Positions 46,490-59,148 are shown, numbered from the stretch's first letter. The stretch: 64,000 bases of DNA from Dolomedes plantarius (GCA_907164885.2 OU015493.1:218952894-219016893); one strand, 5' to 3'. Notes: generated from the sequence alone by a model not told the origin. Made by a program: numbers and translations.

Positions 46490-47100
46490 CATTTATGAGT
46501 TGTAAATAATGTAAAAAGCAATCAATTTTTGTATTATCAATCATTTTTTAATTTAAAAAAAAGTTAGTCCCAGCAAAAAACATTAACATTATCTCCATTA
46601 ATTTGAACAGAAAAAAAATATTCAGACAGTGGGAAAAAAATCTAATTATACAAATAGAAATTAAACATTATTATACACTACTGACCTAAATACACTAACA
46701 AATGTTAAAAGCTTTTATATATCTACATTTAAACCATTTATGAGTTGAAATTAATGTAAAAAGTAATCAATTTTTATAATATCTGAATCATTTTTCATGT
46801 CAACAAAAAATTAGTCCCCGTAAAAAAACATTAACATTATCTCCATTAATTTGAACAGAAAAAAAAATATTCAGACAGTGGGAAAAAATTTAATTATACA
46901 AATAGAAATTAAACATTATTATACACTACAGGCCTAAATACACTAACAAAAGTTGAAAGCTTTTATATATCTACATTTAAACTATTTATGAGTTGAAAAT
47001 AATGTAAATAGCAATCAATTTTTATAATATATGAATCATTTTTCATGTCAACAAAAAACTCCCTGCAAAAAGCATTAACATTATCTCCATTAATTTGAAT
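46490..47100. repeat. tandem repeat, about 245-bp unit, 2.5 copies
   Basis: Copies start at 46490, 46735 and 46983 (each CATTTATGAGTTG or a one-base variant), spaced 245 and 248 bp. The third is cut at about 47100. Shared landmarks: AACATTATCTCCATTAATTT, ATATTCAGACAGTGGGAAAA and ATTAAACATTATTATACACT. Confidence 0.93.
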
Positions 47101-47199
47101 TTATAATAAACCACTCAAAGTCGAAAAGGAAAAATGTCAAATTGTCTTTAGGAAAGGAAAGAATTTTGAAAAGTAAAGCTGAAAAGTAAAAATGTCACT

Positions 47200-47395
47200 T
47201 TGTCGAATGTTTGTTAACCAAAATCAATTTAAAAACTCAACACAGTATAAATAATATTGAAATTGTCGAATGCTTGTTAACCAAAATCAATTTAAAAACA
47301 CAACACAGTATAAATAAGATTGAAATTGTCGAATGCTTGTTAACCAAAATCAATTAAAAAAGTAAACACAGTATAAATAACATTTAAAAAAAACC
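47200..47395. repeat. tandem repeat, 63-bp unit, 3 copies
   Basis: TTGTCGAATG(T/C)TTGTTAACC recurs at 47200, 47263 and 47326, each followed by AAAATCAATT and CACAGTATAAATAA. A more divergent copy lies near 47480-47540. The unit is the same block that forms the H2 Helitrons at 17.3, 21.0 and 33.2 kb. Confidence 0.92.
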
Positions 47396-47754
47396 ATGTG
47401 AAATGTTATACACATCTCAGAATTTTAGTAGATTCAGCCTTTCATCATTCTTCTACTACTAAATGTTAAAAAGTAAAAATGTCAAATTGTCTAATGTTTT
47501 AAAAAAAATCAATTTAAAAACTAAACACAGTATAAATAAAATAGAATTAATAACAGTATAAATATCATAAAATAAATAAACGGCAATGCTCCTCTTATTT
47601 GTGTCTTTCAAAAGGCTGATATAAATTAAATTAACGCTTCTTGATCTGTGGCTTGTCCATTCATGTTGTTGGCTTGAATGCTATATTAAAGTCTGTATAG
47701 CGTTGAAGAAATTCACTTGAGTCTTCTTTCACTTTTCTTTCTTGAAATATCAGT

Positions 47755-50700
47755 TTAGAGAGCCTCAGAATATACTATATTTTTTGTTATTCCATTTGGA
47801 GCTAGGATGTAGAGATTTTCGGCTTTTCCAACTCTAGAACAACCCACATAAAGTTGACCATGGGAGAAACGGGGTTTCAGAAGATCGAGCCCAAAAACTT
47901 TTAGCGATTGCCCTTGTGCCTTGTTAATGCTCATGGTGAAACTTAAACGGATAGGGAGCTGAAGTCTTTTAAATTGAAATGGTATATCGGAAGGGATGAT
48001 TGGTATCCTGGGAATAAATACGACTTCGCCTGCAGAGTGTCCTGTCATAATGGTGGCTTCAATCACAGTCGGCATCAGATTCTTTACAGCAAGTCTTGTT
48101 CCATTGCAGAGTGAAGGTGGATGCAGATTTCTCAGCAGAATAATTGGTGCACCAATCTTCAGCTCTAATATGTGAGAGGGTACTATAGATGGCTCCAACG
48201 TATTTAAAAATTATGTGGTGTAGTGTACCGCTTCTTCTCTATCACAGGTGGTGTCAATAGATTTGTAAACTTGAGCTTTACCTGGCAATTCTTGTAAAAG
48301 CTGCTTATTGATGACGTTGACATCTTCGTTTCTTAGGGCAAGGATTGCTCTTTCGCACAGCCATGTGTGATCAGTGAAGTGCTGGGCCACATTCGGAAAC
48401 ACCGCCTCTTTCAGCTGTTGTTGAGTTGTCACAATCATTCCAATCGTTCCCATGGCTATACATCCTGTATTATCAGCAGTAATGGCTCCATTTCCAAGTT
48501 GTAGAAGGTTATCTGGAAATTGCTGGGCTGGGGGATCACCATTGACATGAACTCGCATGCTTGTTGAAAGACCAAGTCTTTCGATGTCATTCCACACGTA
48601 AGACGATTTTAAGCAGGCCTGCATTTCATCCGCCCTGGTTCCACGTGGAATAACCGGAAGTGTCTGTCAAAAGTCGCCAGCCAACACCATAGTTACGCCT
48701 CCCATTCTGCAATTGTTGCCTATGATGTCCTTCAATGTGACATCGAGTGCTTCGAATGCGGCTTTGTGGGACATGGTGCATTAATCCCAGACAATTAACT
48801 TGCAATGCTTCAGAACCCTTGCCTTTCCTGAATGTTTTGAAATGTTACAAGTAGGAGTCTCTTTGCTTGCCAGATTTGAGGGTAACTTGAAAGATGAGTG
48901 AGCTGTCCTCCCTCTTGTCAACAGTATGGCAGCAATGCCAGAAGAAGCAACAGCCAGGGCAATCTCGTTTCTGTGTCGCACTTTATCCAAAAGAAGATTG
49001 ATTAGAAAAGTCTTCCCTGTACCGCCCGGAGCATCCAAAATGAATATGCTACCGCGACCATTGAAGACTGCTGTTGTGATCTTGTCAAATGCTTCCTTTT
49101 CATCTGGGACCAATTTCGGCTCATTTTCCTCTATGTATGTTGCGAGTACATTCGTATCATAATTTCGCTCCATACGTTCTTCACTCGGCAGGACTGAATC
49201 AAGGTTTCGATTGGGTTGTGGAAGTCCAAAGCTTTTTAGGTCCGATCTATCCATCAATATAATCTTGTCCTCAATGTCTATTAGCACTCTGTTGAAGATG
49301 TCGTCACTGTAGTCCAGATCCATATTCTGCTGCTGCATGCGTGCTTGGTGCAGCATGTCTTTGGACAGGTTCTCCTTATGATTCATCCATAACTGTTCGG
49401 GAGATGACATGGAGCATGTATGTAGCATTACAGAAAACACATTCCGGAAAACCTTTGGTGATCGAGATGCAGCCGTTTCTTCGAGTGCATTGTTCCAGTG
49501 GTCATCGTTCTCCAAAAGGCCTCTAAGCGGGCAGGCCTTTTTGTAAGTTTCATAGAGCCGTCCCTGAAATGTTTTCAAATCTTCAAATGATTTTGGGCCT
49601 GGTACTTCATGCAGCAGGAGGTGCAGGTGAAAGCACTCTGAATTGTTCGGATGGATGGTGTACACCCGGCCCAGTGCATCGCTTGACCTTATTCCTGTTT
49701 ACTCGGGTACAACGTGTCCTTGTTTTCGACGGTTCCATGTCTTGTTTCCATTGTTCCAAGTGTAGTAATTGGGAACTTGGTTGTACAACAGGGTGCGTGC
49801 AAACTCATCTTGGGTGCATTGTCTGAAGAAAGACGTGAGTGTCGTTTCCTGAGGTGTTTGGGCACGTTCATCAGCGTTTTCTGGTGTGAAGTAGACTCTC
49901 TGTCCATTCTCAAGGTGGACGCTCAGATGAATCACTGTGGGGTGGCGCTCATGAATAGGAAAGTTGTGTATTCGCCGTACTGCTTCATTGCTGCTGATAT
50001 ATCTTCCGATTTGATACTGGACAATTTCATTTAAGTTATTCTCTCCACTGTTCACTTGAAAAACAGCCATGTCAGAATCTTTGTTAATATACTTACAGAC
50101 ATATTTTATAAACTTAACAGAATTGCAATACTCTACGTTGATATGAGCATTGAAAATTTTTCTTAGTAGAGGGCAACACGAGAAAATCCAAGTATTGTCT
50201 GTAGACACTTGCGATCCTTTATAAACGATGTCAGCCTTAAATCCTCCGTATTGTGGTGATCTGCGCCGATAAAGTGGATATCCGTTTCGTCCTGTTTGCG
50301 TCTCTTTCAAAAATTGGCGTGGGTATCGTTTAGTGCAAATTCCATCTTTCATGCATGGAGAGGTTGGATTTATGGATCCGCAGGGCACCATCTGCTTAGT
50401 TATAATTGAAAAAAGTCCCGGGTCTTCTTGTTCATTAGGGATTTCTGCACTGATAAAGTCATCCACGCGGTGAACGTGTACGGAGTCCTTGAGCCAAATC
50501 AGAATGTGAGCATGAAGAAGTCCTCGCTTCTGCCACTCTATCGTGTACATATGACACTGAACTTCTCCAAAAATCTTTGCCTTTGTGATGAGATTCATAA
50601 GCATTTTTTGTTTCTGATGAAATACTCTTGGTAACAAATCATGATGATCCTGTGGTTTTTGTCCAACAAATAGTTCTTCCTGTATCTCTGTCCAGTTTGG

Positions 50701-52164
50701 ATTGCAGGTGAAAGTGATGAAGAGGTCTGGTCTGCCGTAGTTTCTCACGTAGGTCATGGCATCTTGAGTACGCTCGTGCATGTACCATGGACCCCCTGTA
50801 AAGCTGTGTAAAGCTGGAAGGCAAGATGATCCACTGGCCTATGTCGGAGATATTTCCATCATTCATGACCGCATCCCTCAAATGAACATGCTGTTCAACT
50901 CTGAGAGTCCTCTGATTTATTCGTATGTACAATAGTGTTTCCGATTCAATCTTGGCATACATATCAACGATAAATTGGTGGAACAGATCTTTGCTTCTCA
51001 GTAATGTGTTGAAATTTGAAGAATGTATCATCATCCTGTAAGCATAGAATTGTATAGCTAAAATCTTCTTAGTTTGGGGCATTCCTGTAGTTGGATCTTT
51101 TAGTCGCAGTTCAAAATGATATCCATCCTCTCCCTACCAAAAGATGAGTGGATACTGTAGCGCGTCGTTGGACCTGTGTGTCTCGGGAATTTTTTTTGAA
51201 GGTGCCACTTCTTTCTTCGAAAACTATGTCTCTTCCCATGTTGTTCACCCACCATGATCAAAGCGACTTCTTCTGTTGCTAGGCCGTTGAACCGCCTCTC
51301 ATGTTCACCGTGTGGGGTTCTGTCCGCTACGATCACCAATTTGAATTCGGGGCTAATCTTATCCATAGCCGACTTAAAGCTCTGGATGTAACAGTTGTGA
51401 TCATGCAGCATACCTTTCAACTGTAGTACTAAGTCTCGTCTGGTTTGTGGCTTGTTTTTACAGCGATGCTCTGCTTGTTGTGTAGTATCTCCGACAAAGT
51501 AAATTTGCAAAAATTTAGGCTCTTCCCTCGGTAGAGGCTGCAGACTGTCGATGCGGTGATAAACGTGACCCTGCACCTTAAATGTAGGAATGTACCCGGG
51601 CTCTCTAGTTTCTTTCGTTGTGCCAAAAGAGGTCATCTGGTAACAGGAATTGTAGCTTCTTATATTAGAAAGGAAATGTTTAGCTTCTTGAGAAGTGCCG
51701 CTGAGTAAAGAACATTGGGGCTCAGGTGGATCCATCAACTGTGGCAATTGAACCTTTCCTCCGCTGTAGCACATACCTGTGTCTTCACCTTTCCACTTCT
51801 TTGCTCCACAATGTTGGCAAGTTTCAGACATGGATCCAGTGTTATATGAAGGATCAGATACGTAATCTGCCGATGGGTCGTAGTGAAAAGCTGCATTTTT
51901 AAAAATTAGTGTACATGCGCCTTCGAGCAGCACCTATTATAGTTCTTACCTGCTCTAGTCTTGCTTGTCTTTCCGGAGTACATTCCATTTCTCTTCTTCT
52001 TTGATCTCGTTGTCTGGTTGCTTCCTCTCTTGCCTCTCTTTCTGGAGTAGATTCATCTTCTCTCCTACATCGATTTCGTTCTCTGTTCTGTCACTTTTGT
52101 GTCCGAAGACATTTTTTTTCTCGGAGGCTGCGGCATATTCAAAGAAAAATGCTAATGACAACAC
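47755..52164 (-). pseudogene. Helitron Rep-helicase (RepHel), inactivated
   Basis: Minus strand, N to C. Charged leader (52164 to about 51960); zinc-finger-like CQHCGAKKWKGEDTGMC and FLSNIRSYNS (51933-51100); frameshifts near 51140 and 50785. Rep domain from 50781 holds LFITFTCNPNW, HUH motif HAHILIWL (His codons 50514-50512 and 50508-50506) and YVCKYINKD with the Tyr pair. A PIF1-like helicase follows: Walker A GGTGKT (about 49010-49026), LAGDF, then TMSINKAQGQSLKVFGLDLL and LYVGCSRVGKAENL. From 50781 to 47755 the frame never shifts but has in-frame stops at 49699-49701, 48781-48783 (Walker B Glu position), 48667-48669 and 48211-48213. About 1,460 codons, typical of animal Helitrons. Confidence 0.95.
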
Positions 52165-52874
52165 ATTAGTTAAACATTAAGCACAAAATGAAAGCAAATA
52201 AAATGAAAGCAAATAAAATGAAAGCAAATAAAATGAAATGAAACTAAGATTAAATTCGGCAATGGAAGTTAAATCTGCAAAAAAAAAAAAAAGTGAGTTA
52301 CCAAAACAAAAAATTATTGAAAAAAAAACATTAAAACAATGCAAAAATTGAATTCAGTTAGGGAGAATTGAATTCAGTTTTTAAGAGAGACTTGAAATGA
52401 GGTTTATATGAATGAGAAACCTTTCATCTTCCAGATGATGTAAATATTTTCTTTGTAAGATAAAAACTCGTAGAGCAGCGACCGTAGATCCTCCAAAGTG
52501 CGTAAATTTCTCGAAAAAGTGGGTTTAATATTTTGATGAAAATATTAGTCTGTTTTAAATTATTTTTACACAAATGAGGTCTTGTTTGACGGAGAAATGT
52601 CTGTAGTCTTAGACTGTAAAAAGATCAAAATTCTACTATCATTTTTTTGCTGAGATATCGTAATCTGAAGTTAAAAAAAATAAAATATCCCACAAAACAT
52701 AAAATAAAAAATTTTCTAGAATAAAATTTAAAATTCGGGCTTTGAGGTGCACTTTCCGATAGTCTGCACTACCCGTGTGCCAAATTTCATGGCTGTAAGT
52801 TTCATAGGTCGCACTCATGCACACATTGAGGCGGTGCACCCGGAGAGTGTGACCGACAGACAGACCCGGACCTT

Positions 52875-52881
<7 letters not shown>

Positions 52882-52928
<47 letters not shown>
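52882..52928. repeat. (AT)n microsatellite at the Helitron 5-prime end
   Basis: Alternating AT that has replaced the terminal TC of the Helitron. Confidence 0.95.
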
Positions 52929-52932
<4 letters not shown>

Positions 52933-53076
52933 CATATTACGATATTTCTATGTGCGATATTTCTATGTGCTATTTTACCAAAAGAGACGAAAAAAGTCTT
53001 AAAAAAATGATTTTTTTCAAAAAATTTGCTCCGAGCGTAGGCAGTCACCTTGAATTCCACGGACTGTATGTATATA

Positions 53077-53963
53077 CCGTAAAATCTCGACTATAATACG
53101 CATGCTTGATTTTGCGCGAAATTTTCGGAAAAAAAATTAAAAGTTCGACTATAATACGCACCTATAACTTTTCAATATTTTATTTAAAAAATGGTACAAA
53201 TATTTATTAGCAGAAATAAAACTTGCAATAAAAAGAAACGAAAACGTTTTACAAAACTGTAAAATTATCAGTCTTAATCACTTTCACTAGAATACAGCTA
53301 CTCTGTTGTTGATGCGTCCATGTCGCAATTATTGTTGCCGTCGTAATATATATCGTCATCGTCATCCTCACTTGACGATACGAACTGTGAGTTCCATTTG
53401 TTTAAGAGGAATACCTGCTTAGTAAACGCGTGAATGAATCACGGAGTGCATATGCCAATGATAGTAGCAGGAGTTTGTTATAACGACAAATTAAAAATCA
53501 AAAAAGTCTCAAGTAAAGCCAAAATTAATTCACTCTACTATCAGCAGAATACTGTAGAACCCATTTTTGAATAAGAAATTCCAGTCTTAAATGGAAAGGA
53601 CATAGATAAAGTTGAGCTTCATATGGACAAAGATTCTAGTCACACGTCGAAATCAACTGCCGCTTATTTAGCAAAGAAAGAATCAGAAGCGGGAATAAAA
53701 TGTATCCCATTTAATGAAATACCTGTAAAATTACCTGACTCTTCTCCAATGGACCTTTGCGATTTCGGTTTTTTTTAATACGAGCCTTAGGAAAACGGCA
53801 TCCAAGAACACCGAACGGTCTTTGGAAAACGGTCCAAGAAGAATGAGGTAAAACTGAACTGACAGTACTTAGCAAAAATTTACTTTCAATGGAAAATTCA
53901 AACTAGAGCTATTGTCAAGAACCATGGCTTTCAGATAGAAGCATATCACCGCATAAAATACGG
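53077..53963 (+). mobile_element. mariner/pogo-like element with TACCGTA ends
   Basis: Left end CCGTAAAATCTCGACTATAA and right end the inverse of CCGTATTTTATGCG, flanked by TA (53075-53076 and 53964-53965); only the first few terminal bases pair well. GACTATAATACGCA is repeated just inside the left end. It holds a DDE transposase C-terminal remnant on the plus strand. Confidence 0.65.
53462..53950 (+). pseudogene. DDE-superfamily transposase C-terminal half
   Basis: Plus-strand sequence reads VCYNDKLKIKKVSSKAKINS, then IPVLNGKDIDKVELHMDKD, SSHTSKSTAAYLAKKESEAG, IPVKLPDSSPMDLCDFG, and after stops WKIQTRAIVKNHGFQIEAYH. HMDK.SSHTS carries one catalytic Asp and SP(M)D the next. The order matches a transposase type widespread in arthropods (from memory). 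The N-terminal half is missing, and there are several stops (near 53573, 53776 and after), so it is a dead fragment. Confidence 0.75.
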
Positions 53964-54095
53964 TATTTATACATAAAACTTAACTATCTAAATCGTTTCC
54001 ATAAAGTGCGAACGATCTTCTGTATATTTCTACCTATATTATAGAACATAATAAATAAAAATGTTGGAAATCAGGCACCTTGAAGCTTGAAATTA

Positions 54096-55040
54096 CACTA
54101 TCTGGCCAAAAGTATCCGAAAACTCTCTAAAGAAGTGGATCTGGCGGGTGTCGTAATTAGATGCCTAACCGAAAGCTATAAAAGTGTTGGTAGTGGTTTA
54201 TCAGGTCATATTTCTGCGTTTGTGAGACAATGAGTAAGTCAAAGGAGCTTCGTGACTTTGATCGTGGCATTATAGTGGGATGCCACCTTTGTGGGAAATC
54301 AGTTCGGGAAATTTCGGACATCCTACAAAAGCCAAAATCATCCACTGTCAGTGACGTAATTGTGAAGTGGAAACGTCGAGGCAGCGAAACTGCAGAAAAA
54401 CGAAGTGGCAGGCTGAAAAAAACTGTGAACGCAGCCCTAGAACTCTGAAAAGGGTAGTGAAACAAAATCGCAAGTCCTCGTTGATTGAAATCACTCAGGA
54501 GTTCCGAAGTTCATCAGGCGTTAGTGCTAGCAGCAGGACTGTTCGTCGAGAGTTAAAAAACCTGGGATTCCATGGTCGTTCAGCCGCTCACAAGCCGAAC
54601 ATCACTCCCAAGAAGGCGAAGCGTCGACTGCAATGGTGCAAAGATCACCGTCATTGGACAGTGAACATGTGGAAATATGTTCTTTTGAGTGATGAATCTC
54701 GCTTTTCAATCGGGCAGTCCCGTGGACGTTTGGAGGATGGCCGACCAGCGCTACTTATGCGACTGCATCGTGCCGACTGTTAAGTTTGTTGGTGGCAGCA
54801 TCATGGTGTGGGGGTGTTTTTCATGGTTTGGTCTGGGTTCCTTAGTTCCTGTGGTTGAAAACATGAACTCTGAGATGTCTGTGGACATTCTGGACAATGC
54901 TGATCTCCCAACTCTATGGCAATATTCCGGGGAAGGTCCATTTCTCTTCCAGCAGGATAACTGCTCCATTCACACATCGAGACTTGCGCAGGCATGGTTT
55001 GACGAAATGGGTGTTCGACGAAATGGGTCATACGACTGTT
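54096..55040 (+). mobile_element. Tc1-type transposon, 3-prime truncated
   Basis: Left terminus CACTATCTGGCCAAAAGTAT at 54096, preceded by TA (54094-54095). Homology to the transposase stops at about 55037 and no right inverted terminus is present. Confidence 0.85.
54230..55037 (+). pseudogene. Tc1-type transposase, frameshifted and truncated
   Basis: Starts MSKSKELRDFDRGIIVG with a helix-turn-helix (GKSVREISDILQKPKSSTVS). The frame shifts near 54425 into a frame with SSSGVSASSRTVRRELKNLG and LLSDESRFSIGQS (first Asp), then shifts again near 54720 to a frame with FVGGSIMVWGCFSWFGLGS and LFQQDNCSIHTSRLAQAWF (second Asp). It ends before the DLNPIE block, so the third catalytic residue is lost. 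The direct duplication GACGAAATGGGTGTTCGACG/GAAATGGG at about 55000-55027 marks the break. Confidence 0.9.
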
Positions 55041-55715
55041 AGAATTCGGAAAAGTATAAAAATTGTGTCACTTTCGACATTCTATATCTTGAAAAGTATA
55101 AGATTTAAAATCATAATTTTTTTTTGTTAATAGAACAATGTTTGATTTATGAATATACATCTCTTTCTTGTTTGATAGTTCAAAACAATTTAAGTTAGAT
55201 AGTCATAAATAATATGTAGTTTGCTTTGGACAAAAGTGATATCAAAGCTAATTCACATAAGTACTGCAAAAGAAAACTGATTTTAAGACAAAATTTCTGC
55301 TTTTAACATATACTTCAGAAACTAAAGTTTAATTTGAACCTAAATTTGTATATATTTAAGGTACATTTCTATTTTTACTATGAAACTGAAAATAGTGCAT
55401 TATTTTTCTTAATAAATTAAATTTTATCTATGCATGAAAAATGCATTCTCTAGAGATCTGTAAACATATTTAGGTTCAGTTTCAAGCAAATGATAATATT
55501 TTCCATCTGGGAGAATTTTATGCACAAATGTGAAATAGTTCTAAAGATTAAAAGTGTGTTATGTGAAAAAAACACATTTTGAGATAAATCCCTTTGAAGT
55601 ATTGCCCTTTAAATCTCTTTACAGTAAACATCTGCCACGTTTTTATTCATAACTTCCGTAATTATGAGAATTTTTTCAAGAGGATTGTCTTAAAATATTT
55701 AGAAAAGTCAGTCTT
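55041..55715. other. unassigned AT-rich sequence
   Basis: No motif recognised. Confidence 0.5.
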
Positions 55716-56285
55716 TCATGTGCATTCTTTTTCAAAAAATCGATTTTTTTGACAGTTTAACTGTCGTATTACCCCTTCAAAGTTGTCCGTATAATCTGTC
55801 ATCCAATCAATTGCTTCTGATTTTGTCGATGCTGTTAATGATCTATGTGAGTGTTCACTCAGATTTTTGGCAACTAAATGGATGGTACAGTGTTCAACGA
55901 ATACATTCGGAATCAGTATTTTAAATATGCAAGAAGACCTCTGAAGTATCCCATCATCACTGGAGCATAATCCGAAGCAATTTGATATTTCTGATGGCGA
56001 TTTCTTCTTGAGGAGTAAACTCTCCCAATACATGTAATACCGATTTTCCTTTAGTATAAATTTGCAAATTTTTAGGGAATAATAATTAGCATTTTTTCTT
56101 TCTTTTTGAATTATAGATATGCTAAAATGCCTAATTTCCTGGCAAAGTTGACTCATCAAGCAGTATAGAGAGCTGGGATGTTTTTAAAGACTCACATAAT
56201 GAGTCTCAAACATCTTGAGCCCTTTCTTCTTTGCACTGCATTATTGCTTGACGGAATTTTCTTGGTGATATGAGACTCTTGTTAG
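55716..56285 (-). pseudogene. hAT transposase (ZBED/FAM200-like) central fragment
   Basis: Minus-strand translation contains SLKTSQLSILLDEST (about 56210-56165), the first catalytic Asp block of hAT transposases. After stops follow GLCSSDDGILQRSS and IPNVFVEHCTIHLVAKNLSE, corresponding to the D(G/D)....G and HC..H..L(A/V).K.L blocks of that superfamily. The 147-codon frame at 55716-56159 covers the second part only. No dimerisation domain or terminal inverted repeats are visible. Assignment is from motif order, moderate certainty. Confidence 0.6.
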
Positions 56286-56367
56286 TATACCGTAGCACGT
56301 ATTATTCACATATACTAAAAAAATTTATAACACAAAACGATTTGACTCATTTTGTGCGTGGTAAGTG

Positions 56368-56793
56368 AAATAATTACAAGATAAAAAGAACTTTTTATAT
56401 ACCATGTTTTTAAATTTTCTGTCGAATACTATAAACTTGACAATTCTATGTATTCATGAATACTTTTTAAAAATTTTTGATGAATTATCCCATCCACTCA
56501 AAAGAAAAGGAAGTTAATTGGAAGTTAACTCGCGATTCACTTTTAGTTACCGTACCGGCGGATAGAGGGCTGCACCAGTCTACAAAACAAAATTAACTGA
56601 CAATGAATTCAATCCTGCTTAAATATGGCTAAAAGTATTAAAAGAATGCATTGTCATCGTGTTTCGAGGTATTCTAAAAGTTTCAAATGTCTAGCTAGTC
56701 GGGAAGTTAGTTAATAATCGATTGCAAGGTTTCTACCGGACAAACACATACACACACAAACAAACAAGAAAGCGAGTTATTAAAAACATGGTA
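56368..56793 (-). repeat. 0.4 kb dispersed repeat R430, copy 3
   Basis: Inverted copy: ATACCATGTTTTTAAATTTTC at the left, GGGCTGCACCAGTCTACAAA in the middle, a (CA)n/(AAAC) tract, then TATTAAAAACATGGTA. Extended left flank ATAATTACAAGATAAAAAG is shared with copies 2 and 5. Confidence 0.88.
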
Positions 56794-57321
56794 ATAATAA
56801 CTACATGACACATGATAATTCATCAAAGGGGACAATATCTGCAAATTTTCACCGTTCACTGGTAAAACTATGACAAAGAAAAAGAGCCTGTTGTCAGTTC
56901 ATACAAACCAAAAATCAGAAATAACTGTAGATAAACAGAGAAAATTGAAAATGTTCTAAAAATTTGAATTTGACCAGATTGCTGATGTGATAAAAATTAT
57001 TAATAATTACTTAGCCTTACCGGAAGACTGAAGCAATCCACTGGGTCGAAATGCAACCGGGAAAAAAAAAAGTTGGACGAGAAGGATTTAAGGCGTCCTT
57101 CAAAGATTTGATCCCTCAACGAGAAAAGAAATTTTTGAGAAAAGAGGTTATTTTTCCAGGAAAAAGGGACGAGATCTCTGGCCCATAATGTCCCCTCAAA
57201 GAACTGTCAATGCTCGAACGGGTCTCTTTCTACCGATTGCTAATACAAAAATTAAATACGAACGTACGGAATGAGCGGGATTCTCAGGGCTATTAAGAAG
57301 GTCACTTTACAAGTTTCATAA
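56794..57321. other. unassigned sequence
   Basis: No motif recognised. Confidence 0.5.
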
Positions 57322-57323
57322 TA

Positions 57324-58154
57324 CAGGTAACCCTCCTATAACACGGTAGATAAGTTCCTAGAAAATGCCGTGTTGTGTGAAACCGTGTTATAGGAGACCC
57401 AGAGACAGTTCAAAAAAGGGGGCTTACGTTCCGAAAACTTATTAAAATTATAATTTTTTTAAAATTCCGTATAAGCAACTTAATTTTTATTGAAAATATA
57501 AATGTATGTATAACACAAAACGATAAGAAACAAAAACATATTATTTTCATTTAATTGGAACTCAATTTAATAAATTTTTTCCTCGTCACCGCTCAGTACA
57601 ATCAAACGAGAACGTATTTTCGATTGAACGATAACACCTTCACTTTCAGAACCTTTTTCTTCATTTAGATATTTTGCACCTTCTATCATCTTTGAAAAAA
57701 TCTGGGCTCTTACGAGGTCATTGAAAATTCACGGTACGGAAATAGACAACTTTGCAGCTCCTTTTCGAATTTTCGGCTTCTTTCGGCGGAAGGGTCTGCA
57801 TTCGGGAAAAATGATTCGAGATTTTCGGCTAAGTTCAGGCCTTCTTGTAATTTTATTGAGTTATAAATGAATAAATTATCATTTTTTTATACATTTTCAT
57901 GTAAATGCACTACAGTTCATTATTCCTTCCCGTCATTATTTTAGGGTAATTTAGTTTTTAAATGTGTTAAACAAAATTCACGTTATGTAGTGCTATAGAA
58001 GTACAGTGTTGTACAAAGGTTTTCGCAATTTTTTTATCGTGTTAGATCGAAACCTTGTCACAGGTTTCAGTGTTATACGAGGGTTCCAGCAATTTATCTT
58101 ATCGTATTAGAGCGAAACAGCGTTTACGATACCGTGCTGTAGGAGGGCTACCTG
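57324..58154 (-). mobile_element. Tigger-like element T2, copy 2
   Basis: 831 bp, ends CAGGTAACCCTCCTATAACA and the inverse of CAGGTAGCCCTCCTACAGCA, TA on both sides (57322-57323 and 58155-58156). It aligns with 40900-41755 throughout, same orientation, with small deletions. Confidence 0.9.
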
Positions 58155-58156
58155 TA

Positions 58157-58522
58157 CATGATTGAGTGTTTTCCGCTTAAGGTATTTCCCGCAACCCCTG
58201 TATCTAGAGACCAAGTATGTTTCAGAATTTGCTTGTCTTCTTTTGTATCTGCATAAAATGTAAATAATTAATTTATATTTATCTCTCAAATATTTTTAGA
58301 ATTTTTAAATGTTACTTTTGTAATTGCTGTTAAAAACAATTGTGTGGCAACAGCAATGTACATAGTTTCTTTTTAGAATGCAGTTGAGTTAAAATAATAA
58401 AAATGGTTTGGTGTTCAATAGATATATTATTAGTTTTCTGTAGTAAAACACCGTTAGTAAGTTCTGCTTACGTTGTCTCAACTAAGAGCCAACACTTTCT
58501 TTATGCTTCTCCCCCCCCTTTG
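58157..58522. other. unassigned sequence
   Basis: No motif recognised. Confidence 0.5.
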
Positions 58523-58530
58523 GTCTAGAG

Positions 58531-59140
58531 CAGGGGTTCTCAACCTTTCAGGCTCTGTGCCCCCCTTTGAACACTGATGTGAGATCACGCCTCCCCCCCC
58601 CCCCACCATATGTTGTCAATACAAGTAGCACAATCGGAATTTGAAACTGAAGCTGGTTATTAAATGAAAATATAGAATACATAATCTCATACACAAAATT
58701 TATTATTACTACCCATATCTTAATTTGGAACATATTATTATTAGACCACACGAAATCAAAGAATTAAATACAGATCAAATATATTTGAGGTAATCAAGGA
58801 TCTAGGTGAGGTTAGCATGTAATACCAGTCACTTTCACAACATTAATGAGAGAGCTGGCACTGTTTACCTTTGACAAGTTTTTGAATATTAGATTGTAAC
58901 TGTGACAAAGCACACCTGAGGTCACTTTCAATGTCCAGACGCACGGCATTATCGTGTTTTTACAATTACGACAATTATCGTGTTCGTGTTCGCATGTCAA
59001 AAATACTTTACGGTGACATTGTGACCACAAAATTGAGTACAGTAAATTACAGTTAGTTTTATTTTTGTTTAAGCTCACGCCTCCCTTGAAATTCTTCTAC
59101 GCCCCCTAGGGGGGTGCGCCCTCCAGATTGAGAACCGCTG
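58531..59140. mobile_element. hAT-type MITE, family E
   Basis: 610 bp, ends CAGGGGTTCTCAACCTTTC and CAGATTGAGAACCGCTG, exact 8-bp duplication GTCTAGAG (58523-58530 and 59141-59148). Near-terminal C and G runs (GCCCCCCTTT, CCCCCCCCCC) occur inside both ends. Non-coding. Confidence 0.94.
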
Positions 59141-59148
59141 GTCTAGAG

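Larger units (their letters stand above)
46490..52890 (-). mobile_element. autonomous-type Helitron (degraded)
   Basis: RepHel pseudogene plus flanking non-coding ends. The 5-prime end lies near 52880-52890, where TATTAATAAAGAAGG abuts an (AT)n tract; the same 5-prime block (52380-52890) recurs in plus orientation at 59627-60145 with an intact TCTTATTAATAAAACAG start. The 3-prime side carries 63-bp and 245-bp tandem repeats; no hairpin-CTAG terminus was found, so the left limit is arbitrary. Confidence 0.75.

Noticed and set aside
46490..47400. CRISPR-like array of repeats
   Set aside because: Repeat units of 245 and 63 bp without unique spacers, in a eukaryotic Helitron; these are simple tandem duplications.
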